DNA from: Phragmites australis
Lineage: Eukaryota; Streptophyta; Magnoliopsida; Poales; Poaceae
Length of the DNA stretch: 64,000 bases
Reading direction: 5' to 3'
NCBI RefSeq assembly: GCF_958298935.1
Contig: NC_084927.1
Coordinates: 23,138,001-23,202,000 of the forward strand
Numbering within the stretch: position 1 is the first letter of the stretch; each line of letters opens with the position of its first letter. Under the pieces are notes generated by a model. It was not told the origin of the DNA, made no database searches, and was given only the letters and a program-made list of their open reading frames with translations. This document shows, piece by piece, positions 54,623 to 64,000 of this stretch. The translations under genes and the position numbers were made by a program.

Positions 54623-57600
54623 TGTCACACCCGGTTTTAACGGCCAAAACCAAGTGCGGCTTATGTGTGCCCAGAAAGTTTAACACACATAAAGACGTCA
54701 TAGGTGAAGTAACAAAAGCAATACTTTATTTAATTAAACGTTCACTTCTTACAATAAAAAGACTTCACCTAAGCAATCTCAAAATTAACCTAAACGACAT
54801 CATCTAAACGACGGCAGCAGGACGAAAGCATTGGCGACCAATACTCCACAGGCACCGACTGGAAGACACGCTCCTTAGAACACCAGGTCATCGTCTTGGA
54901 AATCCTCAAAGTCTTCCACTGAGCAGCATATGTTTTTGTAGGAGAAAGCAAGGGTGAGCACATAATGTACTCAGCAAGTGTGGGAAAATAATGACATGCA
55001 GGCTTATCTCAAGAATAGGCTGACACAAGGTATTATTTGCGTAAATGCGAGTAATGAAAACACATTTGGACTCAAAAGCATTAGACAAGTATTAAATGAA
55101 TGTAACCCAACAATCCATCATCTAGCATACAAGGTTCCCCACCCTGTATACCACAACCGTCTAGTACTCCCTGTACTAAGACCAGAACCACACCATCTAG
55201 TACTCCCTGTACCAGAACCAAAACAAACCACCATCTAATCATGTGAGGATCCAAGTCTCTCGTATCCGTGAGCACGGCTGTTATAACAGTTTTACACTCT
55301 GCAGAGGTTGTCCAACTTTACCCACGAGTCAGTGAATTCCATGTTGCCGTGTTTGCAAGACACTTAACACATGCCAGTGGTGTGCCACCAAGAATCACTG
55401 TATGACACTTTCCACTAACCAGAGACTAATCCAGTGCGTGTCTGCCCACTAGGTTTCACCGCCAGGCTTTACGCAAGCAAAGCTCCTACCCAGAAGCCCC
55501 CTTTTGTGCTGACCCAACGCACACTGGACAGACTCTAATCAGTATGTCACACCTTACCCATATCAGCCTCGTGGTTGGTACGTTACTTCTTGGGTTGTCG
55601 CTCCATGAACCGGTCCTTACTTAGGTTACTTGAGCAAACACTAATCCAACATCATAACCATGACAACTATCACCAACATCCCTATGCTCAAGACCTAATG
55701 TTCCATGTTGCTAAAACATCATCTTATTAATCATCATTACTGCATATGTTCATTAGTCACAATTATGACACTTCCCAATATCCCAAAAGCAATACTAAGC
55801 AATCTATCCATAAAAGACTCCTAACCATAAACCATCTAGGTTCCAAGGGATGATAAGGGAATATCTAGGGAAAAACCCTAACATAGGTGACTACCCATCA
55901 TATTGACAGACATTGCATGCAGTTTTGTAAAACAAAACATTTAAAAACGTAGATTCAATATGATCAAGGACACTTGCCTTCTCCTTGCTGCTGCTTAGTG
56001 TATTCTTGCTCCTGGTCTTGATGTTCTTCAAATTGATCCGGAACGTTATCGGCTAATCGCACAATCACCGGCAAATAAACAAACAAGATACACTAAGAAC
56101 AGAGCACAAAACAAAAGAACAATGAGATAAAAACTAGCTAAAAAGAAAGAACACTGAAAAACGAATCCATTGGCGCAAGAATCGCTTAAATCGGAGTTAC
56201 GATGAAAAAGTTAGGGCTAAAACAAGTCTAGGGTTAAATCTGGAAAAAGAAAAGGACCTAAATTGAATTAACAGAAAGTGCAGGGACTTTTTTGTAAAAA
56301 TAGAAGGACCTAAATGTAAATATGAAAAAGTATAGGGACCTAACTGCAAAAAGATAGGGCTCTTTTTGTTATTTCAGAAAAGTTCAGGGGCTAGATTGCA
56401 AAATTACCAATAAAAAGAATTATCAAATTTATTTTTATACTGAAAAACACCTTTTATTGCGTGGCAGCTGACTGGATCTGACTAGGCATGACACATGGGC
56501 TGAGCATCTGAGGTGTCGCACACGTGGAAGGGTGACGAGGCATGGGATGCTGACTGGTTTAAGTGGCAACACGTGGCAGCTTCTGGTTGATTGACCGAAG
56601 GGGTAAGAACAGATCTAATCTGGGTTGAGGGCTTCGGATTCGACAGCTAGGGAAGGTTTGGGCAGTCGGTAGGGCGGTTCTCGGCGGAGCCGAGCTCAGG
56701 CACGGCGGCGACTCGCCGGAGACAGGTGCTGACCTCGTCGCCGGCCTCGGAGCACGACGACGAGCGGCGGAAAATGACTGGAAGGGGACGGCGAACCCGT
56801 TTGAGAGCTTACCGAGAGTGGCGCGGCACGGGAAGGTGTTTGGCGACGGAAGGGGGCGGCGGCTGCTTCGGGAACTCGTCGGAGAGGGTGCTCCGGCGAT
56901 CAATCGGCGGTGGCGAGGGCCAGAAAAGCTTCGATGGGGTCACGTGGTTCCGATGGTGGGCTCGGAAGGCTCCGGGATGCTCGGGATCGGCGGGGCGGCG
57001 AGCTTGTGCAGTGGCGGCGGCTATGGCGTCGGCAGCGAGATGAATCTCGGCGAGAAGGCTCGGTTTCGACGAGTTGGCGATGGGAACTGGTCGAGGGGTA
57101 TCGGGCTAGCTATATAGGCGGGTTTGGAAGGGCGGGGCGCGCTTGGACTCCAGGGCGACGGCGGATCGACTCGGACACAGCGACGGGGAGATGCATCCGA
57201 GCTCAAATCCACGATTTCCTTAGAGATAAGGCCAGCTAAAGATAGAGGGGATCCCGGGGATTTGATTTGACTGCTTTCTAGAAGTTCTCGGGTTCGGTTT
57301 GGGCTCGGATTCGAACGGAAATCGGCGGCCGGCGCGTTCCCGTGTCTGCGTCGGAATCCGACTGAGGAGGAAGAAGGTTCTGACATGCGGTGACATGCGG
57401 GACCCGCATGTCAGCGGCTCGGGTGAGCGGTTCGGCGCGCGGGCTGGCGCTCGGGGATGGGCCGAGGCAGGCGGCCTGGGTGGGAGAGGAGGTCGGCGTT
57501 GGCTGGGCCGAAGCCGAGGAGGGGCTGGGTCGAAAAGGAAAAAGGCAGCCCGCGAGAGGTTTTATTCTTTTTCTTTTTCCTATGAATTCAAAATCCAAAT

Positions 57601-57831
57601 TCAAATTCAAAATCCAGGCAAAAACTCTTCAAATAAATTCATCAAAAATCAAATAAAATACTACTTGCCTAAATCAGCATGAATGCAAAATATTCACTTA
57701 TATCCTATGTCATTCATATCTTCTTTCATATAAAATAGGGTTTTCTCTCTTTAAAGAAAAATATTTAAACTCCTTTTGAACTTTAACAAATATTGAGTAA
57801 TTTTAGAATTGGAAAAAATTAGGGTGTTACA
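54623..57831 (-). mobile_element. Solo LTR, 3.2 kb, in CACTA-4
   Basis: The block begins TGTCACACCCGG and ends GGGTGTTACA. On the minus strand it reads TGTAACACCC...GGGTGTGACA, perfect TG/CA ends. The flanking bases GTTCA (54618-54622) and ATTCA (57832-57836) are a 5-bp target duplication with one change. The intact site in CACTA-2 (23351-23372, CATAGGTGCATCTCCATC) supports this. There is no second LTR or internal coding part, so it arose by LTR-LTR recombination or is a deletion product. A GC-rich half (56600-57560) has several open frames without recognisable domains. Confidence 0.85.
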
Positions 57832-58059
57832 ATTCATCTCCATCATTTCAAAATTTAGAGCAATTTAGCAAATAAAATTCAAATATAAATGGATTGGAGA
57901 GGAAGTTACACACCTTGAAACACCTAGGGCATGAGGATTCCTCAAAATTTTGGAACCACCAAGATCCTGGTGAGCAAAAATAACCGCCACCGAGCAAGAA
58001 AAGAGCTCCTCTCTGTTGTGCTCGAGCTTGCGGAGGGAGAGGGCAAATTTTATATAGCC

Positions 58060-58333
58060 TGGACATCACTGCCGGCTCATTTAACCAGCCGGCAGTGATG
58101 TTATGCTATCACTGCTGGTCGGTGGATTAAGCCGACAGTAATGAGGGAGCAGGGCATCACTGCCGGCTCAATCCATCGACCGACAGTGATGACCCTTATC
58201 ACTACCGGTTCGTAAGCCACGATGACTGATTCTTCCCGCGTGGCTTATGAACCGGCAGTGATGCCCCATCACTGCTGCCCCATGAGGAATCGACAGTGAT
58301 AGGCAGGTATATAAGCCCAGTTTTGTAGTAGTG
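58060..58333 (-). repeat. 5' subterminal repeats and hairpin of CACTA-4
   Basis: TCACTGCCGGCTC and inverse copies; 58198-58221 and 58239-58262 form the same 24-bp imperfect hairpin as in CACTA-2. TATATAAG (about 58309) precedes the TIR. Confidence 0.83.
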
Positions 58334-58977
58334 TAGATACATTTCGATGGGACCTATATACCAATGACCAATTTTCTGTATAGTTCATGTATTGTAGGAT
58401 GATCCATACACCCTTCTACTCCGTGTCACGTATGCTTTGGAAGCTTAAGCTCCCACACAAAATAAAGATATTTTTATGGTACTTATCAAGAGGTTTAATT
58501 TTGACCAAAGATAATCTGGTAAAAAAAAACTAGATTGGGAACCTCAAATGCAGCTTTTGCAATCTTAATAATGAGAGTATAAATCATCTATTCTTTAAGT
58601 GTCACTTTGCTAAGTCAATTTGGCAAATTATATAGATTGCCTTAGGGATTCCTATGCCTAGGAACTTGAACCATATTATAGGTGGTTGGATGAGTCACAT
58701 GGGAGCTAATAAAAAGAAAATAATTTTGGTTGGGGTAGCCTCTCTATTTTGAGCGATTTGGCTATGCCGCAATGATATGGTCTTTAATAAAACTGCAACA
58801 ACCTCTTTTTTACAGGTACTCTTCAGGGGCACCTATTGGTTCAAATTTTGGAGATTGCTACAAAAGGAGGACATAAGAGAAGATATCAGACTGGTTTGCC
58901 AAAATTTGGAGGTGGTGGCTATGGAGCTTTTCGCCGATAATGGATGGAGGTTTAATCATAGATTACGCGATGGATAA
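58334..58977 (+). pseudogene. C-terminal part of LINE ORF2 with RT zinc-finger (zf-RVT) domain
   Basis: Directly after CACTA-4 the plus strand resumes the ORF2 frame: DTFRWDLYTNDQFSV, then WKLKLPHKIKIFLWYLSRG, and the metal-binding pattern CSFCNLNNESINHLFFKC (CxxC...H...C), AKSIWQII and IWLCRNDMVFN. This is the zf-RVT domain and tail found at the end of plant L1 ORF2. Stops near 58382, 58530 and 58750 show decay. It ends at TAA 58975-58977. Confidence 0.82.
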
Positions 58978-59115
58978 AATCATGTAATCTCGTTACAATT
59001 TATTCCTCTTTTTGCTTCCCTGTCAGCTTTAAGCTAGGATGATGTAGTAATGTAATAAGGGCTGTATGCATTCTAGGATGTAAAATGTCGGAATTATTTT
59101 CTTTTTTTAAAAAAA
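58978..59115 (+). other. 3' untranslated region and A-tail of the LINE
   Basis: GTAATGTAATAAGGGCTGT-type plant LINE tail sequence followed by T7 and A-run (59109-59115). The 13-bp target duplication starts next. Confidence 0.68.
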
Positions 59116-59128
59116 ATGAGGGGATATA

Positions 59129-60223
59129 TCGACTACCACGAGAAGAAAGTAGAATCAATACGGAACTCCATAACCTGCTATGCAACTTGAGAAGAATCAG
59201 AACTAGGTATCCACACCACGGAAGGCTGCTCGATGTGCAATGGCACTAGACCTTACAACTCGAGCCAAAATCAACCCGGACTTCACCCTTATTGGGGTCA
59301 GGGAACCAACTAGCCAACAAAACAGAGAATACAAAGGCGTACTACCCAAGAGATCAGCCCCTTACCAGACGGCTACAAAGCAACAGTCACAATGAAAACT
59401 ATGAAGGTGCACTCCACCAAAAGATCAGCTCCATTCCAAATGGACCCGACAAGATCAATGGTACAAAACAAGAAACCAAGACTTGACAACGAGGTAATCG
59501 ATCGGTCACTATCAAGTACAACAACAAGGCTCCATCTACCATATACTACAACGGAGACTCCACGGCTACTAGAACCATCAGTCTAGAAAGACTTCATCTA
59601 CACCAACACCTTAATGGCCAGCAATCACTACGCGGCATGATGGCGATCGCCTCACCGGACGCACATCATGCCCTCCTTGAAATTCTACAGGCCAAGAGGC
59701 GTTACCACTGCTCCTCTTGAAATTACCCTCACCAGTACACCAGGAACTCAAGAACCAATGATATAGTTGGCAGTTCCTCGCAGGACTGAAACACCACCGA
59801 TCTGGCAAACTAGGTCACTTAAGGTGAACTATCTAAATTAGTACTTGCGACGAGATCACTCCACTAGAAGCTCGCAAACCTCTTACGACAGCGCTTCCTG
59901 GCCACTGATAAAGCCTCAACATGGCCAACACCAAAAAATAAAAAAAAATGGCAATCCCGTGCCTCTTGAATTGAACAAATATGATATCAGGCCCATTCAC
60001 AACAATCATGTCAATAGTCCATAGTTATTATCATCAAAACATAAATCATCGACATTATAAACTTTACGAAGTGCAAATGCAATGCAAACCCATACCCAAC
60101 CTATTGTGCACGAGTGTGTCAAGTTTAACTTGATTACAGATTTTAAGCCCAGTTTAGCATTTGTTTATCCTATGTCAAATTTTAGTTGGATAGCTATCCT
60201 AAGTTATCAATTCACTAACACCC
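59129..60223 (-). other. Internal region of RLX-1, right part
   Basis: No domain is recognised in any frame. On the minus strand it follows the primer site directly. With 40657-41936 it makes up the whole 2.4-kb interior, too short for gag-pol. Confidence 0.5.
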
Positions 60224-60235
60224 GCTCTGGTACCA
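60224..60235 (-). promoter_or_regulatory. Primer-binding site of RLX-1
   Basis: The minus strand reads TGGTACCAGAGC two bases after the LTR end, one base different from the initiator-methionine tRNA complement TGGTATCAGAGC. Confidence 0.72.
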
Positions 60236-60237
60236 AC

Positions 60238-61312
60238 TGTAACACTCCAACCCAACACTGAGTTCAGAATGCTACTACTTTTCAAAAACACACGAAATAT
60301 AAACCAAGCTTGTAAGAAAAATTCAGCAGCATAACCCCTATAAAACTGACCAGTCGGGAAAATCAAAATCTCAAGTGATTATTCTCTCTCTCTATATATA
60401 TATATGTGTGTGTGGGGGGCAACACTCATATATACGCATGGATCACGCACCATAAAATGATCAGCCAGATCCAAATGGATTCAAACAACCACAGATGGGA
60501 GTAAAAATAGCAACCGGCCGGTAACAATTATGACAACCACACATTACAAAATCAAGCTAAAGTTAACTAAATTAACAAGTTCATTATGAAACTAAGATAT
60601 CCACTAATTATTAGCAAGTATTTAGTGAAGGTGAATGTGGTGCTGCGAATTAGCGTGCTACTCCCGTACACCTATCATGTGTCTCAGCAGGTACCTGTAC
60701 CGATTGATGACCCTCAACTAGAGAAGTGAATCCAACACCTAGGGAAATCAAGGTCGATTTCCCTCTTTTTCTTCCCTCTTCCCCCTTCTTCTTCCTCTTT
60801 CCCTCCTCTTCCTTCTTTCCTTCTTCCTTTCTCTTTCTTCCTCTTCCTTCCCATTCCCATACCTTCTAGGCGGCGCCTCCCTTGCAGCATAGCAGTGCCG
60901 ATCTTCCTCCTCTGCTCGGTGGCAATGATGTTCATAGCAGCAACGGTGGGCGGCATAGCTGCCGACGGTGAGCAGCATTGCAGCGGTGGGGAGCGCTAGC
61001 AGTGGTGGTGGCACAGGGGCGGCAGCAGGGTAGGGCAAGCTCAGAGCCCTACCCATATGCGATGAAGGGTGTGCCGAGTCGGGGTGGAGCCCAAACAGTA
61101 CCCTCTCGATACTATATTTTTATTTTATTTCTTCCAAAATATCTCAAGCGACAATTTTCCGTCGCGTGTAACTTGATGAGACGAACTCTACAGCAAGTGA
61201 GTAGTCAAACATAATTGCTTCAACAAGCTTTACGCATCTCCAACCGCTGAGTTGAAGCCCAAAACTTGAAGTTATGCTTTACTTTTATCCGGGTAAAACT
61301 TGGGATATTACA
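60238..61312 (-). repeat. 5' LTR of RLX-1 (1,075 bp)
   Basis: Begins TGTAACACTCC and ends GGATATTACA on the plus strand. It matches 39849-40643 from 60531 on. It contains a TA/TG microsatellite (about 60395-60412) and a pyrimidine-rich tract (60755-60860). Confidence 0.83.
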
Positions 61313-61571
61313 CTCCAACCGCTGAATGAGGGAAGCATCTCTTCAGACTTGTGCTTGTAGCGAACTTGTTTAGCAAAAGCACAACGCGATATTACACCCA
61401 ACAGCTCCTTGTTAATCTGTAAAAGGATTAAGATGGGCAACAACCTTTCAGTGGAAATTATGATTGTAAAGAACATACATCCGACAAGAGAAAATTTTAA
61501 GAATAAAAATTGAACTTGCATACATGGTGTCCTCTTAGGAGTATCTATACTATCAAAATAATCAGGCATCC
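61313..61571 (-). other. Exon-like remnant of an unknown gene, cut by RLX-1
   Basis: On the minus strand a TTTTTGTCAG acceptor precedes GMPDYFDSIDTPKRTP (61571-about 61523). A CTTTTACAG acceptor precedes INKELLGVISRCAFAK and QVRYKHKSEEMLPSF (61416-61313), which runs without stop into the RLX-1 LTR. Codon use and splice signals look like a host gene, but the two pieces join in frame only with a weak donor. I do not recognise the protein. It may be part of another mobile element. Confidence 0.3.
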
Positions 61572-62343
61572 CTGACAAAAAGCTTTGACTTTACTTGACA
61601 ATCCAGGTTTGCCAATGTAGCAGCAAAAATAACAGAACATGTTATTATTTTAGAAACACGTTTCAATATGTATTCTGTAATGACTAGTTAGTATTCTGTA
61701 ATGACTAGTTAGTATTCTGTAATGACAATTTATTACATTGATATGCATATCTTCTCAGTTGTTTTACAACTTCTAGCTAGTAAAAAGTGACTCCTCACCA
61801 AGTAAAAAAATGCCAGGTGTTATGTGGTAAAAATGAATGTAAGATTCTAAACAAAACATATAATTCAGTTTTCTTTCAGGAACTATAACTACTTGTAGTT
61901 CTTTTTTGTAAGAATATAAACTGCTCAAAATTTCTTTTTATTAATTATCATTGCAGCATATACTATTCTTTTTTGTAAGCATTGTAACTGCTCAACATAC
62001 ACGTACGGATTGTTTGCTAATATCCAGGACAATGAAACAACAAATAGTAAATGATGGTTCCCACAGCTCCCCATAACAGTTTTACAGAAGAATATCATTT
62101 CATTTTGAAATAGAATTGAGAACATGTAAAGTACTATTCGTAACCAGGATGTCAAGCCCATGAAGCTTCCCCGACCAGTTAAAAGGCATAAATTAGATAT
62201 AGTAGGAACCCAACAAGCATCCCCAGACATACTTTTTGTGCATAAGTAGCGAGTGGTTTGGTAAATTTATGATGATGGCGCAACTGATCAAGTGAACAGC
62301 TGCAGATTCAGCATGCTAATACCACAAACATCCTGTGTGCATA
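61572..62343. other. AT-rich DNA, no gene recognised
   Basis: GTATTCTGTAATGACTAGTTA is repeated three times (61675-61725; core TATTCTGTAATGA), and TTCTTTTTTGTAAG-like words occur twice (61898, 61966). It could be intron sequence of the exon-like remnant to its left. Nothing else is supported. Confidence 0.4.
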
Positions 62344-63264
62344 TGTTGAAGTAAGAGTTCGTCTTACCCCAGCAAGTACGGCGAGAGTTTCTTCTAAGGA
62401 GGAAACTCAAGCTTGAAGACAAAGTTTGAGAGGAAGAAACACCACGAGTATATTGATGATAGGTAAATGTATCACTCTGGGAGGAGTATCACAACGTTCA
62501 CTGTGATCCATATTCTTTTTTCCTGTGTCCTCGGTCCTTCTTTTCCTAGAGGACCATAGCCACCTATTTATAGGGTCATGCTAGCTTGGCGTACAAGTTA
62601 TCATAATGTACAAATATCCGAGATCCGGCTAAATTACTGAGCCTTATCCCGGATAACTACCTTATATCCTATCGGGAGATAAATATCCACCGTGGTAATT
62701 ATCGTGGTGCCTGCCCCCTGAAGGGGGCGAGCCGGTCGCCAATTGTGGCCCGGTGCCGTACTGTCAGGGGTATCAGGATAGACCTCATCACGCCAGGGTG
62801 TCAGAGTGGCACCTATTAGCCTAGGCCTTTTAATGCCGGTCACTTCCTGGCAGGCAAAGCATGACCGGCGCTCCCCTTTCGGCAGATCTTTCCTGTGGCA
62901 TGAGGACTCACCCTGTAGCCTCTGGGAAGCCGGCCCGAGTAGCTGGAGACGGGGACTTCGGGAGGCATGGCTTCACGAGGTGAAGGCTTTGGGAGGTAGG
63001 ACTCCGGAAGGCCAAGGCTTCGAGAGGCCGAGGTTTCGGGGGGCTAGGCTTCGGGAGGCCAGGCTTTGGGAGGCTGAGCCTTCGGGAGGCCAGGGTGGTT
63101 AAGCCAAGGGAAGGCTTCGTAGGTATGAAGAGGTGGCGTGAAGGCGTCCGATGGCTTCGGAGGTCGAGCCTTTAGCTGAGGGTCCAGAGATCAAGGCTCC
63201 GGAGGGACCTGGATAGTAGTAATCTTCAACCATTATCCTCAGGCTGGTTTATTTTCCCCCAACA
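62344..63264 (-). repeat. 3' LTR of RLX-2 (921 bp)
   Basis: The plus strand begins TGTTGAAG and ends CCCCCAACA; inverted, it starts TGTTGGGGGAAAATAAAC, a start typical of grass LTRs. The minus strand has a TATA box (CCTATAAATAGG at 62569-62580) and just before the LTR the purine-rich GAATGAGGGGTAC (a polypurine tract). The element therefore runs off the right edge. GCATA (62339-62343) would be one target duplication copy; no partner is in view. A part at 62960-63110 is tandemly repeated. Confidence 0.65.
62960..63110. repeat. GGCTTCGGGAGGCC-type tandem repeats in the RLX-2 LTR
   Basis: Units of about 18-24 bp with the core GGCTTCGGGAGGCC repeat about seven times with drift, all in one orientation. 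Purine-rich strand bias is marked. Confidence 0.75.
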
Positions 63265-64000
63265 GTACCCCTCATTCTCGGGCCCCGATGTTTCGGAGGG
63301 GGGAGAGTAGAGGAAAACCAACCCCAGCCTGGTGTAGTATCAAGGATGCCCGATGGCAATTCCCTGTCCTTAAGAAGTTTTTTCGTCGGGAACCATGGGC
63401 GTCGGTGGCGAGGCCCAAGGCTGATAGCGTACTGGCGGTGGCGATCTGCTCTGGAGCTTGTTGGAGCCGTCATGCACGGTGTTGGGACCCCAGGCCAAAG
63501 GGGCGTCGATGGAGGTGGTGTACTCCGGGGTCCGTGCCGAGGCCGATACATGCTATCCGAATTCCTTCGGTAATGGCTCTTCTTGCCTTTTGAGGTCTCC
63601 AGAGTAGAGATTACGTGTAGGATCGAGGGACCCTACGCATTTGCCTAGCAGGATGAGACATGCCACTGCCGCATTCTGACTGGACAATGCGGGGTGGTCG
63701 TTTAGAGTCTTGTGCCCACGCCCCTGTCACGCACCGAAAGGAGTCTGGGTTATTAATGTGACGGGATGTCCGTACGAGAAAATGAGGCATTCATCGTTGA
63801 ACACTACCACGTGCTGGCGGAACGACCGGGGTACGGCCACGGTCCCCTCAGGCATTCAATGGGGGACACCGCGGCGTCGGTTCCGCTTCATCTCCCTAGC
63901 TTATGTGGCTGCTTGGCCCGGGTATAAAGCTGGGGTCACCCGGCTAGATTCTTCACAGCCCTATGAGTGAGCAGTTAACCTTGACTTGAGTATGGCATCG
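63265..64000 (-). other. Internal 3' region of RLX-2, to the window edge
   Basis: GC-rich, with short open frames on both strands but no domain I recognise. It lies upstream of the 3' LTR on the minus strand, where the end of pol or a 3' untranslated region is expected. A TATAAAG on the plus strand (63922) is noted but not interpreted. Confidence 0.4.

Larger units (their letters stand above)
47970..58333 (-). mobile_element. CACTA-4: CACTA element inserted in the LINE; TNPA deleted
   Basis: Ends are CACTACTACAAAAAAAACCC (left) and, inverted, CACTACTACAAAACTGGG (right). TAG is directly outside both (47967-47969 and 58334-58336). Minus-strand order: 5' repeats (58333-58060), TNP2 (54083-50641) with a solo LTR in its upstream region, duplicated internal repeats (50300-49680), leader exon (49642-49430), intron remnant, LTR fragment and 3' repeats (48166-47985). 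It is the same family as CACTA-2 (shared ends, hairpins, TNP2). It lacks TNPA and so could not make both proteins. Confidence 0.93.
41950..59115 (+). mobile_element. LINE (L1 type), about 6.8 kb, interrupted by CACTA-4
   Basis: ATGAGGAGATATA (41937-41949) and ATGAGGGGATATA (59116-59128) flank the element: a 13-bp target duplication with one mismatch. The 3' end is an A-run (59109-59115). Removing CACTA-4 and one TAG leaves about 6,799 bp: 5' region, ORF1, endonuclease, reverse transcriptase and C-terminal zinc finger in the usual L1 order. Across the CACTA-4 site the protein reads DITNEVDTFRWDLYTNDQF without a break, which proves that the two halves belong together. The element is dead: many stops, a changed RT aspartate and a damaged endonuclease. 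Confidence 0.88.
39849..61312 (-). mobile_element. RLX-1: LTR retrotransposon without recognisable genes
   Basis: Two direct repeats, 39849-40643 and 60238-61312, act as LTRs. On the minus strand the right (5') LTR ends TGTTACA and is followed by the primer site TGGTACCAGAGC. The left (3') LTR is preceded by the polypurine tract AAGGGAGGGAGAT and begins TGTAATACCC. The internal part, without the LINE (41950-59115), is only about 2.4 kb and shows no gag or pol. The left LTR lacks the 293 bases equivalent to 60238-60530, because CACTA-1 lies there. LTR divergence looks substantial, so it is old. Confidence 0.8.

Noticed and set aside
56559..57682. Several 90-130-residue open frames in a GC-rich block
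   Set aside because: Overlapping frames on both strands inside the solo LTR, without recognisable motifs; an effect of GC content.
63249..63593. Open frames on both strands near the right edge as host genes
   Set aside because: They lie in the interior of an LTR element, overlap each other and show no domain.
63900..63930. TATAAAG as the promoter of a plus-strand LTR
   Set aside because: The LTR ends, TATA box and polypurine tract at 62344-63275 all indicate the minus strand; the plus-strand TATAAAG stands alone.

Overview
The window is nuclear plant DNA, most likely from a grass. The evidence is its content: CACTA (En/Spm) transposons with TNP2- and TNPA-type genes and CCGGCAGTGA-like subterminal repeats, Ty3/gypsy gag-protease genes, an L1-type LINE with a C-terminal RT zinc finger, LTRs with initiator-Met-type primer sites, GC-rich proline-coding leader exons and AT-rich introns. 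I see no intact host gene, no rRNA or functional tRNA gene, no CRISPR and nothing bacterial. Nearly every base belongs to a transposable element, and the elements are inserted into one another. The species cannot be named from this sequence alone. All element names below are local labels.

Layout. 1-4088: 5' part of a minus-strand Ty3/gypsy element (RLG-1; LTR 2589-4088). It sits in a rearranged gypsy remnant, RLG-2 (4089-about 5865, minus). About 5945-39848: CACTA-1 (plus strand), with a 130-bp MITE in its 5' region, a broken TNP2 gene (6813-10302), an internal promoter-like repeat block (about 11030) and a TNPA/Ulp1-like gene (24109-27400). It is split by CACTA-2 (12730-23842, minus, target duplication GTC) and, one base before its 3' end, by CACTA-3 (27886-39844, minus, target duplication AGT). 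CACTA-3 carries a rearranged gypsy copy (RLG-3, 27913-33004) and a TNPA gene ending in a Ulp1-type cysteine protease domain. CACTA-1 itself lies in the left LTR of RLX-1, an LTR element without recognisable genes (LTRs 39849-40643 remnant and 60238-61312, minus). Inside RLX-1 is a full-length but broken LINE (41950-59115, 13-bp target duplication). Inside the LINE is CACTA-4 (47970-58333, minus, target duplication TAG), and inside CACTA-4 a solo LTR of 3.2 kb (54623-57831). The right edge holds a short exon-like stretch (61313-61571) and the 3' LTR of another minus-strand element, RLX-2 (62344-63264, continuing past 64000).

How the genes fit together. Three of the four CACTA elements (1, 2 and 3) share one plan: 5' subterminal repeats, TNP2 (short first exon, intron, then a start at the MDR-type methionine; this start is seen in 1, 2 and 4), an internal copy of the subterminal repeats, a GC-rich leader exon, a long AT-rich intron, TNPA, and 3' subterminal repeats. 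CACTA-4 follows the plan but has lost its TNPA coding exons. CACTA-3 keeps only the N-terminal part of TNP2. CACTA-1 and CACTA-3 have a Ulp1-like protease tail on TNPA; CACTA-2 and CACTA-4 do not. In CACTA-2 and CACTA-4 the internal repeat block is joined to a tRNA-like module with A- and B-box matches. All coding sequences seen are interrupted by stops or frameshifts, except the RLG-1 protease reading frame, which is open but cut by the window edge.

Best candidates for something new: the internal subterminal-repeat/tRNA-like module between TNP2 and TNPA; a premature TAG shared at the same TNP2 codon by two separately inserted elements; the long foldbacks in the CACTA introns, one at a deletion breakpoint; and CACTA-3 inserted exactly at the CACTA-1 terminus. 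None is shown to be functional here.
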